Below, in pieces: positions 52,489-61,349 of a stretch of 64,000 bases of DNA. The stretch is taken from assembly GCA_900317955.1 (NCBI GenBank), contig ONIP01000006.1, positions 1 to 64,000 of the forward strand, written 5' to 3'. The notes beneath the pieces are model-generated. The model was not told the DNA's origin. It did not search any database and saw only the letters and a list, made by a program, of their open reading frames with translations. Position numbers and translations under genes: made by a program. The DNA is from an uncultured Bacteroidales bacterium. GTDB lineage: Bacteria > Bacteroidota > Bacteroidia > Bacteroidales > P3. Position 1 is the stretch's first letter. Every line of letters begins with the position of its first letter.

Positions 52489-54963
52489 ATGCTCCCTTTA
52501 CTGAAAAAAGAACTTGCCGGATTTTTTTCTTCCCTGATAGGCTATCTGACCATCGCCGTATTCTTGGTACTGACGGGGCTGATGCTTTGGGTGTTTAAAT
52601 CGGATTTCAACATTCTCGACTACGGCTATGCCGGAATGGATGGACTGTTTGTCATCGGACCTTTCCTGTATCTTTTCCTTATCCCCGCCATCACAATGCG
52701 AATGCTGGCAGAAGAGAGAAGAAATGGAACAATGGAGTTGCTGCTGACAAAACCCATAAGTGAGATGAACCTGATATGGGCTAAATTCCTTGCAGGTGTA
52801 ATTCTGGTGTTTATCTCGTTGCTGCCCACACTGGTGGGTTATTTCAGCGTGGTGGCTCTGGGCGACCCTGTGGGCAATGTCGACTCTGGCAGTGTAGCTG
52901 GCTCGTACATTGGCTTGTTGCTATTAGGAGCCGCATTTGTGGCCATTGGCATATTCGCCAGTTCTATCACCAACAACCAGATTGTTGCCTTTATTCTTGC
53001 CGCCCTGATGTGTGCCTTCATGCATCTGGGATTTGAGTCCATTTGCCGCATGGGATTTCTCGGCAATGCCGAACTCACCATCCGCCAACTGGGCATGAGC
53101 TACCACTACGATTCTATAAGCCGTGGCGTGATCGACAGCCGCGATGTGATATACTTTGTTAGTGTGGCTGTCGCGTTCCTGCTGGCCACAAGAATGGTGT
53201 TGCAAAGCCGCAAATGGCATGGCTGGCACAATCGGAAAGACTTGCGTCGCGGACACCTCATCGAGTTTGGTGCAGGACTTCTCATCCTGATATTTGTAAA
53301 TGTGATTAGTTTCTATGTGTTCGGACGATTAGACCTGACCTCTGAGAAACGTTACACTCTCTCGAAGTCAACCAAGGAGATGTTGAAGAAAGTCGACGAG
53401 CCTTTGTTGTACCGCGTGTATCTGGAAGGCGATTTCCCTGCCGATTTCAAACGGCTGCAGAGGGAAACCAAGGAAATGCTCAACCAGTTCAGAGCCTATA
53501 ACCGGAACATCCAGTACGAGTTTGTGAACCCCAACAGTTTCGACGATCCGAAAGAAAGACAGGTTTTCTACCAAAAACTGGCACAAAAGGGAATACAACC
53601 CACACAGATACAGGTAAGCACAGCCACCGGATATACGCAGCAAGTGCTGATACCCGCAGCAGATGTAATCTACAAAGGCTCCGAAACTTCAATTCAACTA
53701 CTTCAGAGCCAGAAATATGTAGACCAGACACAACTGCTTAACAACTCCATTCAAAGTCTTGAGTATGTACTGAGCAATGCTGTCAGGGCGTTGTCGTCAG
53801 GCAATAAGCCTACAGTTGCATTTATGCGTGGTCACGGCGAGTTGGAACTTCCTTACCTCTCCGACATGATTGGTTCTCTTTATGAATATTACACCCTTGA
53901 CACTGCCCGCATGGACGGCAATATCAACTCCCTCACTTCCCGCACCCGCAATCCCAAAGACTCCACCTATCAATTCCATAATAAATACGACTTGATTATC
54001 GTCGCCAAGCCCACGCGACCCTTCGACGACCGCGACCAGTATATCCTTGACCAATACATCATGTACGGTGGCAAAGTGCTGTGGCTGGTTGACGCCCTCG
54101 ATGCAGACCTTGACAGCCTGGAATTCGCCGGTCAAGCCGTGGCTACACGTCTCCCGCTCAACCTCGACGAGATGTTTTTCACCTACGGCGTACGCGTCAA
54201 TCCCGACTTGATAATGGATGTCCGCTGCCGGCCTATCCCAATGAAAGTAGGCATGGTAGGAGAACAGGCACAGATTCAATTCCAACCCTGGATGTATTTC
54301 CCCGAGATTGTCCCGCTTTCTCCCCATCCCATTGTGCGTAATCTTGATCTGATTAAGACAGATTTTATCAGCAGTATGGATTTAATCGACAACGGCATAG
54401 ACAAAACTGTGCTGCTGGCAACATCCGAGTTCTCCCGCGTCAAAAATGCCCCAGCCATCTACGACCTGAACGAAGCCAAGGTTGAACCCGACCGCCGTCT
54501 TTTCAACCGCAAGAATATTCCTATCGCTGTCCTGCTCCAAGGTCATTTCAAATCATTGTTCCGCAACAGACTCACACCCGATTTTGCCCACATGGCCGAA
54601 ATGGGATTCCGCGAGGAAGGCGACAGCACGGCAATGATTGTCATTTCCGACGGCGACATTATCAAAAACCGATTCAACTTCAAAGAGAGTACAGGTTACC
54701 CCCTCGGCTACGACTTCTATACTGAAACCCTCTATGCCAACAAAGAGTTACTGCTAAACTGCATCGACTACCTGGCCGGCGAAGGCGGCTCCATTTCCAG
54801 CCGTTCCCGCGACATCAAAATCCGAAAACTGAACGTAATGAAAGTCAAGGAGGAACGCACACGCTACCAACTCCTCAACGTCATGCTTCCCGTACTACTC
54901 ATTGCCGTAGCAGGCGTTGTAATTGTCATCCTTCGACGTAAAAAGTACCAAACAAAAAAATGA
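52489..54963 (+). CDS. GldF-GldG fusion, gliding/T9SS-linked ABC transporter permease and auxiliary subunit
   Basis: An 824-residue protein joining what are two proteins in Flavobacterium. Residues 1-245 are GldF-like, an ABC-2 permease with about six helices (GYLTIAVFLVLTGLMLWVF, AEERRNGTMELLLTKPISE). From about 255 it is GldG-like: one helix (LIEFGAGLLILIFVNVISFYVFG), a large periplasmic region with VAFMRGHGELELPYL and YDLIIVAKPTRPF, and a C-terminal helix before RRKK. The combined length is near the sum of both. The ATPase GldA is not beside it. It overlaps the next gene by 4 bases. The function of GldFG outside gliding species is unclear. Confidence 0.9.
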   Translation: MLPLLKKELAGFFSSLIGYLTIAVFLVLTGLMLWVFKSDFNILDYGYAGMDGLFVIGPFLYLFLIPAITMRMLAEERRNGTMELLLTKPISEMNLIWAKFLAGVILVFISLLPTLVGYFSVVALGDPVGNVDSGSVAGSYIGLLLLGAAFVAIGIFASSITNNQIVAFILAALMCAFMHLGFESICRMGFLGNAELTIRQLGMSYHYDSISRGVIDSRDVIYFVSVAVAFLLATRMVLQSRKWHGWHNRKDLRRGHLIEFGAGLLILIFVNVISFYVFGRLDLTSEKRYTLSKSTKEMLKKVDEPLLYRVYLEGDFPADFKRLQRETKEMLNQFRAYNRNIQYEFVNPNSFDDPKERQVFYQKLAQKGIQPTQIQVSTATGYTQQVLIPAADVIYKGSETSIQLLQSQKYVDQTQLLNNSIQSLEYVLSNAVRALSSGNKPTVAFMRGHGELELPYLSDMIGSLYEYYTLDTARMDGNINSLTSRTRNPKDSTYQFHNKYDLIIVAKPTRPFDDRDQYILDQYIMYGGKVLWLVDALDADLDSLEFAGQAVATRLPLNLDEMFFTYGVRVNPDLIMDVRCRPIPMKVGMVGEQAQIQFQPWMYFPEIVPLSPHPIVRNLDLIKTDFISSMDLIDNGIDKTVLLATSEFSRVKNAPAIYDLNEAKVEPDRRLFNRKNIPIAVLLQGHFKSLFRNRLTPDFAHMAEMGFREEGDSTAMIVISDGDIIKNRFNFKESTGYPLGYDFYTETLYANKELLLNCIDYLAGEGGSISSRSRDIKIRKLNVMKVKEERTRYQLLNVMLPVLLIAVAGVVIVILRRKKYQTKK

Positions 54964-56072
54964 ATAAAAAGAAGAAAAATCTAATTATCATAGGTGCAGT
55001 TATCATCTTGGGTATCGCCACATGGATAATTGCCAACTCGGGAGCCAAAAAAGCCACCTTCGAGCAAGATTTCCATATCAAAGACATCGAATCTGTCTGC
55101 AAAGTTTTTATTGCCGACAAACAAAACCAACAGGTTCTTCTTGAAAGAACTATCGATAGCCTTGGCGACACCTCTTGGACGGTGGACGGCAAATACGCTG
55201 CCAGCCAGCCTCTTGTCGACCTTCTGTTGGAAACCCTGCACGACATGCGCATCCGCCAGCAAGTAAATAAAAACGCTGTTCCTCAAGCCATCAAACTGCT
55301 CTCATCCCGCGCCATCAAAGTCGAAGTCTACCAGCACAAATATTTCATCAACTGGTTTGGAGGCAAACTCCGTCTGTTCCCGCACGATAAGCTCACTGCC
55401 ACCTATTTCGTAGGCCACGAGACTCAGGACATGATGGCTTGCCACATGTTCCGAAAAGGGGACAAGGTTCCATATATTATTCACATTCCCGGTTTCCGTG
55501 GATACCTTACTCCACGCTTCATGTCCGACCCCCTCGCATGGCGCAGCCACAACATCGTCCATTGGGACATCCGTCAGTTGCAAAGCGTCGAACTGGACAT
55601 CCCCGCCCAACCTCAGGAATCTTTCGCCGTGCGCCGTCAAGGTGACGGGTTCATTTTTGAACTGACTCAAAGCCACACCACTGTCGACCACTTCGACACT
55701 GCCCGCGTGGCTCAGATGCTTTCTTCTTTTGCCAACCTAAATTTCGACGAATTCGCCAGCAGCGTCCCCAACAGCAAAATGGATTCTTCCTTCAACTCCG
55801 CTCCAAGAACCATCCTGCGCATCACCAACACCGACGGCGTCACCCGCGAACTTAAAACCTATCTCAAATATGCCAACCCCAACGACACGTTGGCCATGCC
55901 CGACACCTCCATGTATCAAATGTTCGACATCAACCGTCTCTACGCCCTTATCGACAACAAGGACAGTGTCTTGATTCAATACTTCATTTTCGACAACATC
56001 CTACAACCTGCCTCCTTCTTCTTGGGAAAGAACAAATTGAATCTCAACTGGACAGAAGGGCAACAACGTTAA
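54960..56072 (+). CDS. DUF4340-like membrane-anchored protein, partner of GldF-GldG
   Basis: A 370-residue protein with one N-terminal membrane anchor (about 8-26, LIIIGAVIILGIATWIIANS) and a periplasmic beta-rich region. Motifs such as SWTVDGKYAASQPLVDLLLETL (a repeated threonine/tryptophan-turn-helix pattern) are typical of DUF4340 proteins that accompany GldG-type ABC genes. Its ATG overlaps the fusion gene's stop (ATGA at 54960-54963), so the two are translationally coupled and probably work as one complex. No enzymatic motif is seen. Confidence 0.78.
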   Translation: MNKKKKNLIIIGAVIILGIATWIIANSGAKKATFEQDFHIKDIESVCKVFIADKQNQQVLLERTIDSLGDTSWTVDGKYAASQPLVDLLLETLHDMRIRQQVNKNAVPQAIKLLSSRAIKVEVYQHKYFINWFGGKLRLFPHDKLTATYFVGHETQDMMACHMFRKGDKVPYIIHIPGFRGYLTPRFMSDPLAWRSHNIVHWDIRQLQSVELDIPAQPQESFAVRRQGDGFIFELTQSHTTVDHFDTARVAQMLSSFANLNFDEFASSVPNSKMDSSFNSAPRTILRITNTDGVTRELKTYLKYANPNDTLAMPDTSMYQMFDINRLYALIDNKDSVLIQYFIFDNILQPASFFLGKNKLNLNWTEGQQR

Positions 56073-56160
56073 CAACAAATACTCTCATCTGCTCAAGTCA
56101 AAACAAGTCCATTGCCTAATTCCTAATAATATTACTGTTCCAACATACAAGCCCAACCTT

Positions 56161-56928
56161 ATGACCCCAAAAAGCCCTCTGATTCTTATCACAAACGATG
56201 ATGGATACCAATCTCGCGGACTGGAGCAGTTGGTTCATATTGCTCAGGAATTTGGTGACACCGTAGTCATGGCTCCCGACCGCAACTCCTCGGGACTGAG
56301 CTCCTCCATCACTTGCACCCGACCGCTGCGAGTACGCGCTGTGCCTGAGAAAGGCGACAACTACTTCTCTTGCGACGGAACCCCTGCCGACTGCGTCAAA
56401 ATGGGTCTTGAACATTTTTGCCCCCGCCCTCCTGACTTAGTCCTTTCTGGCATCAATTACGGAAGCAATGCCTCTATCAACATACTTTACAGTGGCACCA
56501 TGGGTGCCGTCCTCGAAGCCTGCCTCGACGGATTCCCCGCTATTGGATTCTCCGTTCTCAGCCACAGCCCAGAAACCGATTTCTCAGCCTGCGCTCCATC
56601 CGTGCGCCACATCATATCCAAAACACTGGAACAACCCTTGCCACAAGGCACTGCCCTCAACGTCAATATCCCTCGGCTCCCTGCCGACCAAATCAAAGGC
56701 ATTCATATCTGCCATCAGGCTCATGCCTCCTGGGTCGACAGTCTTGAAAAACGCACAGATCCCATCGGCCGACCCTATTGGTGGATGACAGGCAAATTCG
56801 TCTGTCCCAACCCTAATGAGCAATCCGACGAATATGCGCTTGCCCACGGCTACGTCTCTGTAGTCCCCGTGCGACCCGATTTCACCGACTACGCCGCCAT
56901 AGATAAAATCCAACACCTCTCACTATGA
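56161..56928 (+). CDS. surE: 5'/3'-nucleotidase SurE
   Basis: SurE removes phosphate from nucleoside monophosphates. The 255-residue protein has the metal-binding NDDGYQSRG (12-20), APDRNSSGLSSSIT, and the SGINYGSNASINILYSGTMGA block. Length is typical. It is the first of four tightly packed genes (surE, small membrane protein, lpxB, SpoIID-like) joined by overlaps. Confidence 0.96.
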   Translation: MTPKSPLILITNDDGYQSRGLEQLVHIAQEFGDTVVMAPDRNSSGLSSSITCTRPLRVRAVPEKGDNYFSCDGTPADCVKMGLEHFCPRPPDLVLSGINYGSNASINILYSGTMGAVLEACLDGFPAIGFSVLSHSPETDFSACAPSVRHIISKTLEQPLPQGTALNVNIPRLPADQIKGIHICHQAHASWVDSLEKRTDPIGRPYWWMTGKFVCPNPNEQSDEYALAHGYVSVVPVRPDFTDYAAIDKIQHLSL

Positions 56929-57215
56929 AAAAACTCCTCGACAAAAACAGCCTCCCACTGGGTGCCATCGCCACATTGCTCTCCGAACTGCTCTGCGCCC
57001 TCTTACTATGGCTCATCCTCCTCGTGGCCGGCATACCTGTAACCGAACACCTTCGCTGGTTCGCAGTAGCCTTTGTGCCTCCCGCACTTCTGCTGCGCTA
57101 CTACGCTCACCGCAAAGATTTTCCCGACACTCTCAAAGCCGTCATCGTCACCCTGTTCATCACCGTGGTGCTATTCATGTGGTGGATGCTCAAATACAAA
57201 CATCTAACCATCTAA
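56925..57215 (+). CDS. Small membrane protein between surE and lpxB
   Basis: A 96-residue protein with three hydrophobic helices (about 11-37, 44-59 and 70-88), a positive-inside pattern and no known motif. It overlaps surE by 4 bases (ATGA) and lies 4 bases before lpxB. Such tight coupling to lpxB suggests a role in lipid A assembly or transport, but this is inference. Confidence 0.75.
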   Translation: MKKLLDKNSLPLGAIATLLSELLCALLLWLILLVAGIPVTEHLRWFAVAFVPPALLLRYYAHRKDFPDTLKAVIVTLFITVVLFMWWMLKYKHLTI

Positions 57216-57219
57216 GCCC

Positions 57220-58344
57220 ATGAAATATTACATCATAGCAGGCGAAGCCTCTGGCGACCTCCACGGTGCCAACCTCATGCGAGCCCTCCTTAAACAAGAC
57301 CCTCAAGCCCAGATCCGTTTCTGGGGAGGCGATGCTATGGCTCAGGTCGGTGGCCAACCAGTTAAACATATACGCGACCTCGCCATCATGGGTTTCGTCG
57401 AAGTGGTAAGGAATCTCCGCACCGTAAACGCCAATCTGCAACTCTGCAAAAACGACATACTTCAATTCCAGCCCGATGCCATTATCTACATCGACTATCC
57501 CGGATTCAACCTCCGCATCGCGCACTTCGCCCGTCAGCACGGATTTCTCAACATCCATTATATCTCCCCTCAATTATGGGCTTGGAAAAAAGGACGTCTG
57601 CGTTCCATGCGCAAAGACCTCGACTGCCTTTGCTACATCCTCCCCTTCGAACAGGACTTCTATGCCCGTAACCACTTCCCTCAGGCTGTTTATGTAGGCC
57701 ATCCCCTTCTCGATGCCGTTGAGCAATACAAATCCCATCAATCCTCCGCCAACCTCTCCCATTCCTCCTCCCGACCGCTCATTGCCCTGCTCCCCGGAAG
57801 CCGCAAACAAGAACTCAAGCGTTCCCTGCCTCCAATGCTTTACGTTGCAAAACGACATCCCGAATACGACTTCGTCATTGCAGGAATGACCCTCCTCGGA
57901 GACCAATTCTACCAACCATTCATCCAATCCCTCCCCAACGTCTCTGTTGTCTACGACCAAACCTACCCCCTCCTCTCCTCTGCATACGCCGCACTCGTCT
58001 GCTCCGGCACAGCCACCCTCGAAACGGCACTGTTCAACGTGCCCCAGGTGGTCTGCTACCGTGCCAACGCCGTCTCAGCCGCCATAGCACGTGTACTCAT
58101 CGCCGGCCGCATCAAATACATCTCCCTTCCCAACCTCATCACCGACTCCCCGGTTGTCGTCGAACTCATCCAGCAAGACTTCACACCCCAACGCCTCGAA
58201 CAAGAATTCCTCCTCATCGCACAAAACAGCGACCGTCGCAACTCCATTCTCGAAGGCTATTCCAACCTTCACAAAATCCTGGGCAACGCCGGTGCCTCCG
58301 ACCGCACCGCCACACAAATCATCAACCTTATCCGCAACAAGTGA
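57220..58344 (+). CDS. lpxB: Lipid-A-disaccharide synthase
   Basis: LpxB joins UDP-diacylglucosamine and lipid X to make the lipid A disaccharide at the inner face of the cytoplasmic membrane. The 374-residue protein has GEASGDLHGA (8-17), FWGGDAMAQVGGQ, IDYPGFNLRIA, YISPQLWAWKKGR and LLPGSRKQEL, all family signatures, and CSGTATLETAL near the C-terminus. It overlaps the next gene's GTG start by 4 bases. Confidence 0.97.
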   Translation: MKYYIIAGEASGDLHGANLMRALLKQDPQAQIRFWGGDAMAQVGGQPVKHIRDLAIMGFVEVVRNLRTVNANLQLCKNDILQFQPDAIIYIDYPGFNLRIAHFARQHGFLNIHYISPQLWAWKKGRLRSMRKDLDCLCYILPFEQDFYARNHFPQAVYVGHPLLDAVEQYKSHQSSANLSHSSSRPLIALLPGSRKQELKRSLPPMLYVAKRHPEYDFVIAGMTLLGDQFYQPFIQSLPNVSVVYDQTYPLLSSAYAALVCSGTATLETALFNVPQVVCYRANAVSAAIARVLIAGRIKYISLPNLITDSPVVVELIQQDFTPQRLEQEFLLIAQNSDRRNSILEGYSNLHKILGNAGASDRTATQIINLIRNK

Positions 58345-59666
58345 AGAATACCCTCGCCATACTCTGCCTTCTCCTGCCCCTACTCGCCCAGGCCGACCGT
58401 GTCAAAGTCCGCCTCTTCTCCAACAATACTGTCGAATTCATCAACATCTCTTTCGACCTTGGCTACTATAACATCTATGCCAACGACACCATTCTCCTCG
58501 AACCCGAAGTTGGCAACGACAAGTCCGTCGAGCTCACACCCAACGGCCACAACATCCACATCTCCATCAACGGCTACGACTATGGCAACCACCCACGCAT
58601 CTCTTTCATAGCCACCGACACCGCCTGCATTCTCTGCCTCAACCCTCGCAACCTCAAACAGCGCACCTACGAAGGCAACCTCCTCGTCTCTGTCAACAAA
58701 AACGGCAAACTCCTCCTCATTAACGATGTTGAATTCGAGACCTACATCGCAGGTGTCGTCCAGTCCGAAATTTACGGCTCCCAAACCGACATCTTCCGTG
58801 TCCAGGCCATCATCTCCCGCACCTGGGCAATGAAAAACATCAATAAACATATCAACGAAGGCTACAATTTCTGCGACCAAGTCCATTGCCAGGCTTACCT
58901 CAACCGCTGCATCCGCCCCGACATCATGCTCGGCACCATGCTAAGCAGTGGCATGACCATTGTCGACAGCACTGGTTCCCTCATTGAAACACCCTTTCAT
59001 GCCAACAGCGGCGGCCAAACCGCCAACTCCGAAGATGTTTGGCGTGCGGCCGTGCCCTACCTCCGCTCCGTCCCCGATACTTTTTCATACCACATGCGGC
59101 AAAGCGAATGGGTAAAAGTCGTCAACGAAGACAAATGGCTCAAATATTTCTCTCAAAAACACCATCTCGACACCGACAACGACAGCATCCGCAACCTCCT
59201 CCTCACCTTCAGCCAGTCCACACGCCAAGCACGTCTTTGCGGCATCCCCCTCACCCGCATCCGCTCCGACTTCCAGCTTCGCTCCACTTTCTTTTCAGTC
59301 CTCTACGATAGCACCACCCACCGCATCACCCTCTCCGGCCATGGCTTCGGCCACGGTGTCGGTCTCAGTCAGGAAGGAACCATCCGCATGGTCGGACTCG
59401 GCATCGCCTACGATAGCATTATCCGACACTACTACACCGGTGCCGCCATCCACTACGACGAAATGCACCCTCATTCCTATGTCGAAAATTACATCCAAAA
59501 AATAGCCAAAATCATCGAGGAGGACAACTCCGTCGCCACCCGCTCTGTATCAAAAAAAGACGACTGGCTTGGCCGTCTCTTCCGTCTCCGCGACCGCGAG
59601 GAGCGTGAGGAGGTCTACGACCCCAACACCGACGACCTCGACAACGACTGGCTCTACGACTGGTAA
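58341..59666 (+). CDS. SpoIID/LytB-domain exported protein
   Basis: A 441-residue exported protein of the SpoIID/LytB type, whose members include lytic transglycosylase-like cell-wall enzymes. Signal peptide 1-18; a beta-rich N-terminal part; SpoIID core with FETYIAGVVQSEIYGS, IFRVQAIISRTWAMKN, FHANSGGQTANSEDVW and SGHGFGHGVGLSQEG. The C-terminus is charged and acidic (DDLDNDWLYDW). It begins with GTG overlapping the lpxB TGA (GTGA at 58341-58344), so the two are coupled. Confidence 0.9.
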   Translation: MKNTLAILCLLLPLLAQADRVKVRLFSNNTVEFINISFDLGYYNIYANDTILLEPEVGNDKSVELTPNGHNIHISINGYDYGNHPRISFIATDTACILCLNPRNLKQRTYEGNLLVSVNKNGKLLLINDVEFETYIAGVVQSEIYGSQTDIFRVQAIISRTWAMKNINKHINEGYNFCDQVHCQAYLNRCIRPDIMLGTMLSSGMTIVDSTGSLIETPFHANSGGQTANSEDVWRAAVPYLRSVPDTFSYHMRQSEWVKVVNEDKWLKYFSQKHHLDTDNDSIRNLLLTFSQSTRQARLCGIPLTRIRSDFQLRSTFFSVLYDSTTHRITLSGHGFGHGVGLSQEGTIRMVGLGIAYDSIIRHYYTGAAIHYDEMHPHSYVENYIQKIAKIIEEDNSVATRSVSKKDDWLGRLFRLRDREEREEVYDPNTDDLDNDWLYDW

Positions 59667-59726
59667 TCCAAAAACATCATTCACTCGAATCAAAAAACAT
59701 TGTTCAACATATCAAAATAGCAAACT

Positions 59727-60311
59727 ATGACAAAACGAATACTCATTCTTTCAATCCTTTGCAGCCTGTTCTACACCCAAATCCACGCCCAGCAAATCGA
59801 ATGGAAAACTATCGAACAAGCCGCCAAAACCGATAGCAAAAGCAACGCCAAACTCTATTTTGTCGACTTCTACACCACATGGTGCGGATGGTGCAAACGC
59901 ATGGACCGCGAAACTTTCAACGACCCCGTCGTCGCCAAAATCCTCAATACCTACTACCTCCCCGTCAAATTCAACGCCGAAGGCAGTTCCGAGTTCTCAT
60001 GGCTTGGTACCAAATATTCCAACATCGCCACTGCTCCTGGCGCCCGCCCCGCCACTCACAGCTTCGCCAAAGCCGTCCTCGGTGTCCAAATCGGTTTCCC
60101 TTCCTTCGTCATCTTCAACTCCGACCAAACCAAGCTCACCATCATCCAAGGCTACCAACCAGCCGACGAACTCATCATGGCCCTCTGGTACTTCGCTTCG
60201 GGCGACAACAAACGCTACTCCTACGACTCCTACCGGAAAATCTTCAACAAAGAAATCCGCCCTACCATGAACAAAAAACTGGGTCTTAAAACCAACAACT
60301 CTCAGGACTAA
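59727..60311 (+). CDS. Exported thioredoxin-like protein
   Basis: A 194-residue protein with a signal peptide (1-21) and a thioredoxin fold: FVDFYTTWCGWCKRM with C53-x-x-C56, and the cis-Pro loop IGFPSFVIFN. About 45 residues are inserted between the first helix region and the cis-Pro. It probably acts in the periplasm as a disulfide reductase or isomerase, or a DUF255-like relative. There is no T9SS tail. It is preceded by a 60-base gap and followed by ftsY. Confidence 0.85.
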   Translation: MTKRILILSILCSLFYTQIHAQQIEWKTIEQAAKTDSKSNAKLYFVDFYTTWCGWCKRMDRETFNDPVVAKILNTYYLPVKFNAEGSSEFSWLGTKYSNIATAPGARPATHSFAKAVLGVQIGFPSFVIFNSDQTKLTIIQGYQPADELIMALWYFASGDNKRYSYDSYRKIFNKEIRPTMNKKLGLKTNNSQD

Positions 60312-60378
60312 CCCTCTCTCTCCCAAGGTCACTCCCTCGCCAATAAAACCAATATCCAACCTTTAATCAATAATCACT

Positions 60379-61329
60379 ATGGGACTATTCAGTAAAAAAG
60401 AAAAGAAACAAACACTCGACCAAGGACTCACCAAAACCAAAGAGAGTTTCTTTGCCAAACTCACCAAAAGCATTTTGGGCAAATCCACCGTCGACGACGC
60501 CGTCCTCGACAACCTCGAGGAAACCCTCATCTCCTCCGATGTAGGGGTTGAAACCACGCTCAAAATCATCGAAAAACTACAGGAGCGCATCAAGCGCGAC
60601 AAATACATCAGCACCAACGAACTCAATTCTATCCTCAGGGCCGAAATCACCACCCTCCTCAACCAGCACCGCAGCGACTTCCCCGAAGATTTCGACTCCC
60701 CGCTCCCCGCTCATCCCTATGTCATTCTTGTAGTAGGGGTTAACGGTGTTGGCAAAACAACCACCATTGCCAAACTCGCCCACCAATACAAACAAGCCGG
60801 CAAAAGCGTCATGCTTGGTGCTGCTGATACCTTCCGCGCCGCCGCCGTCGAACAGCTTCAACTTTGGGCCGACCGCGTGGGTGTCCCCATCGTCCAGCAA
60901 GGCATGAACGCCGACCCCGCCTCCGTGGCCTACGACACCCTCCAATCCGCCATCTCCAAACAAGCCGATGTCGTCATCATCGACACCGCTGGCCGCCTCC
61001 ACAACAAAGTCGGACTCATGAACGAACTGGGCAAAATCAAGAAGGTCATGCAAAAACTCATGCCCGACGCCCCCCACGAAGTGCTCCTCGTCCTTGATGC
61101 CAGCACCGGCCAAAACGCCATCGAACAAGCGCGACAATTCACCGCTGCTACCGACGTCAACGCTCTCGCCCTCACCAAACTCGACGGCACTGCCAAAGGC
61201 GGCGTCATCATCGGCATTAGCGACCAATTCCAAATCCCCGTCCGTTACATCGGCTTAGGCGAAAAAATGACCGACATCCAAGTCTTCAATGCCGACGAAT
61301 TCGTCGACAGTCTCTTCGACAAGCAATAA
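60379..61329 (+). CDS. ftsY: Signal recognition particle receptor FtsY
   Basis: FtsY is the membrane-bound SRP receptor GTPase. The 316-residue protein has the NG-domain: N-helices (1-95), G1 GVNGVGKTTT (near 119-128), ADTFRAAAVEQL, G3 DTAGR, G4 TKLDGTAKGG, and GLGEKMTDIQVF. It lacks the long acidic A-domain of the E. coli protein, as usual in Bacteroidota. rimO follows after 20 bases. Confidence 0.97.
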   Translation: MGLFSKKEKKQTLDQGLTKTKESFFAKLTKSILGKSTVDDAVLDNLEETLISSDVGVETTLKIIEKLQERIKRDKYISTNELNSILRAEITTLLNQHRSDFPEDFDSPLPAHPYVILVVGVNGVGKTTTIAKLAHQYKQAGKSVMLGAADTFRAAAVEQLQLWADRVGVPIVQQGMNADPASVAYDTLQSAISKQADVVIIDTAGRLHNKVGLMNELGKIKKVMQKLMPDAPHEVLLVLDASTGQNAIEQARQFTAATDVNALALTKLDGTAKGGVIIGISDQFQIPVRYIGLGEKMTDIQVFNADEFVDSLFDKQ

Positions 61330-61349
61330 CTCTTTCTAATCTCTCCGCC

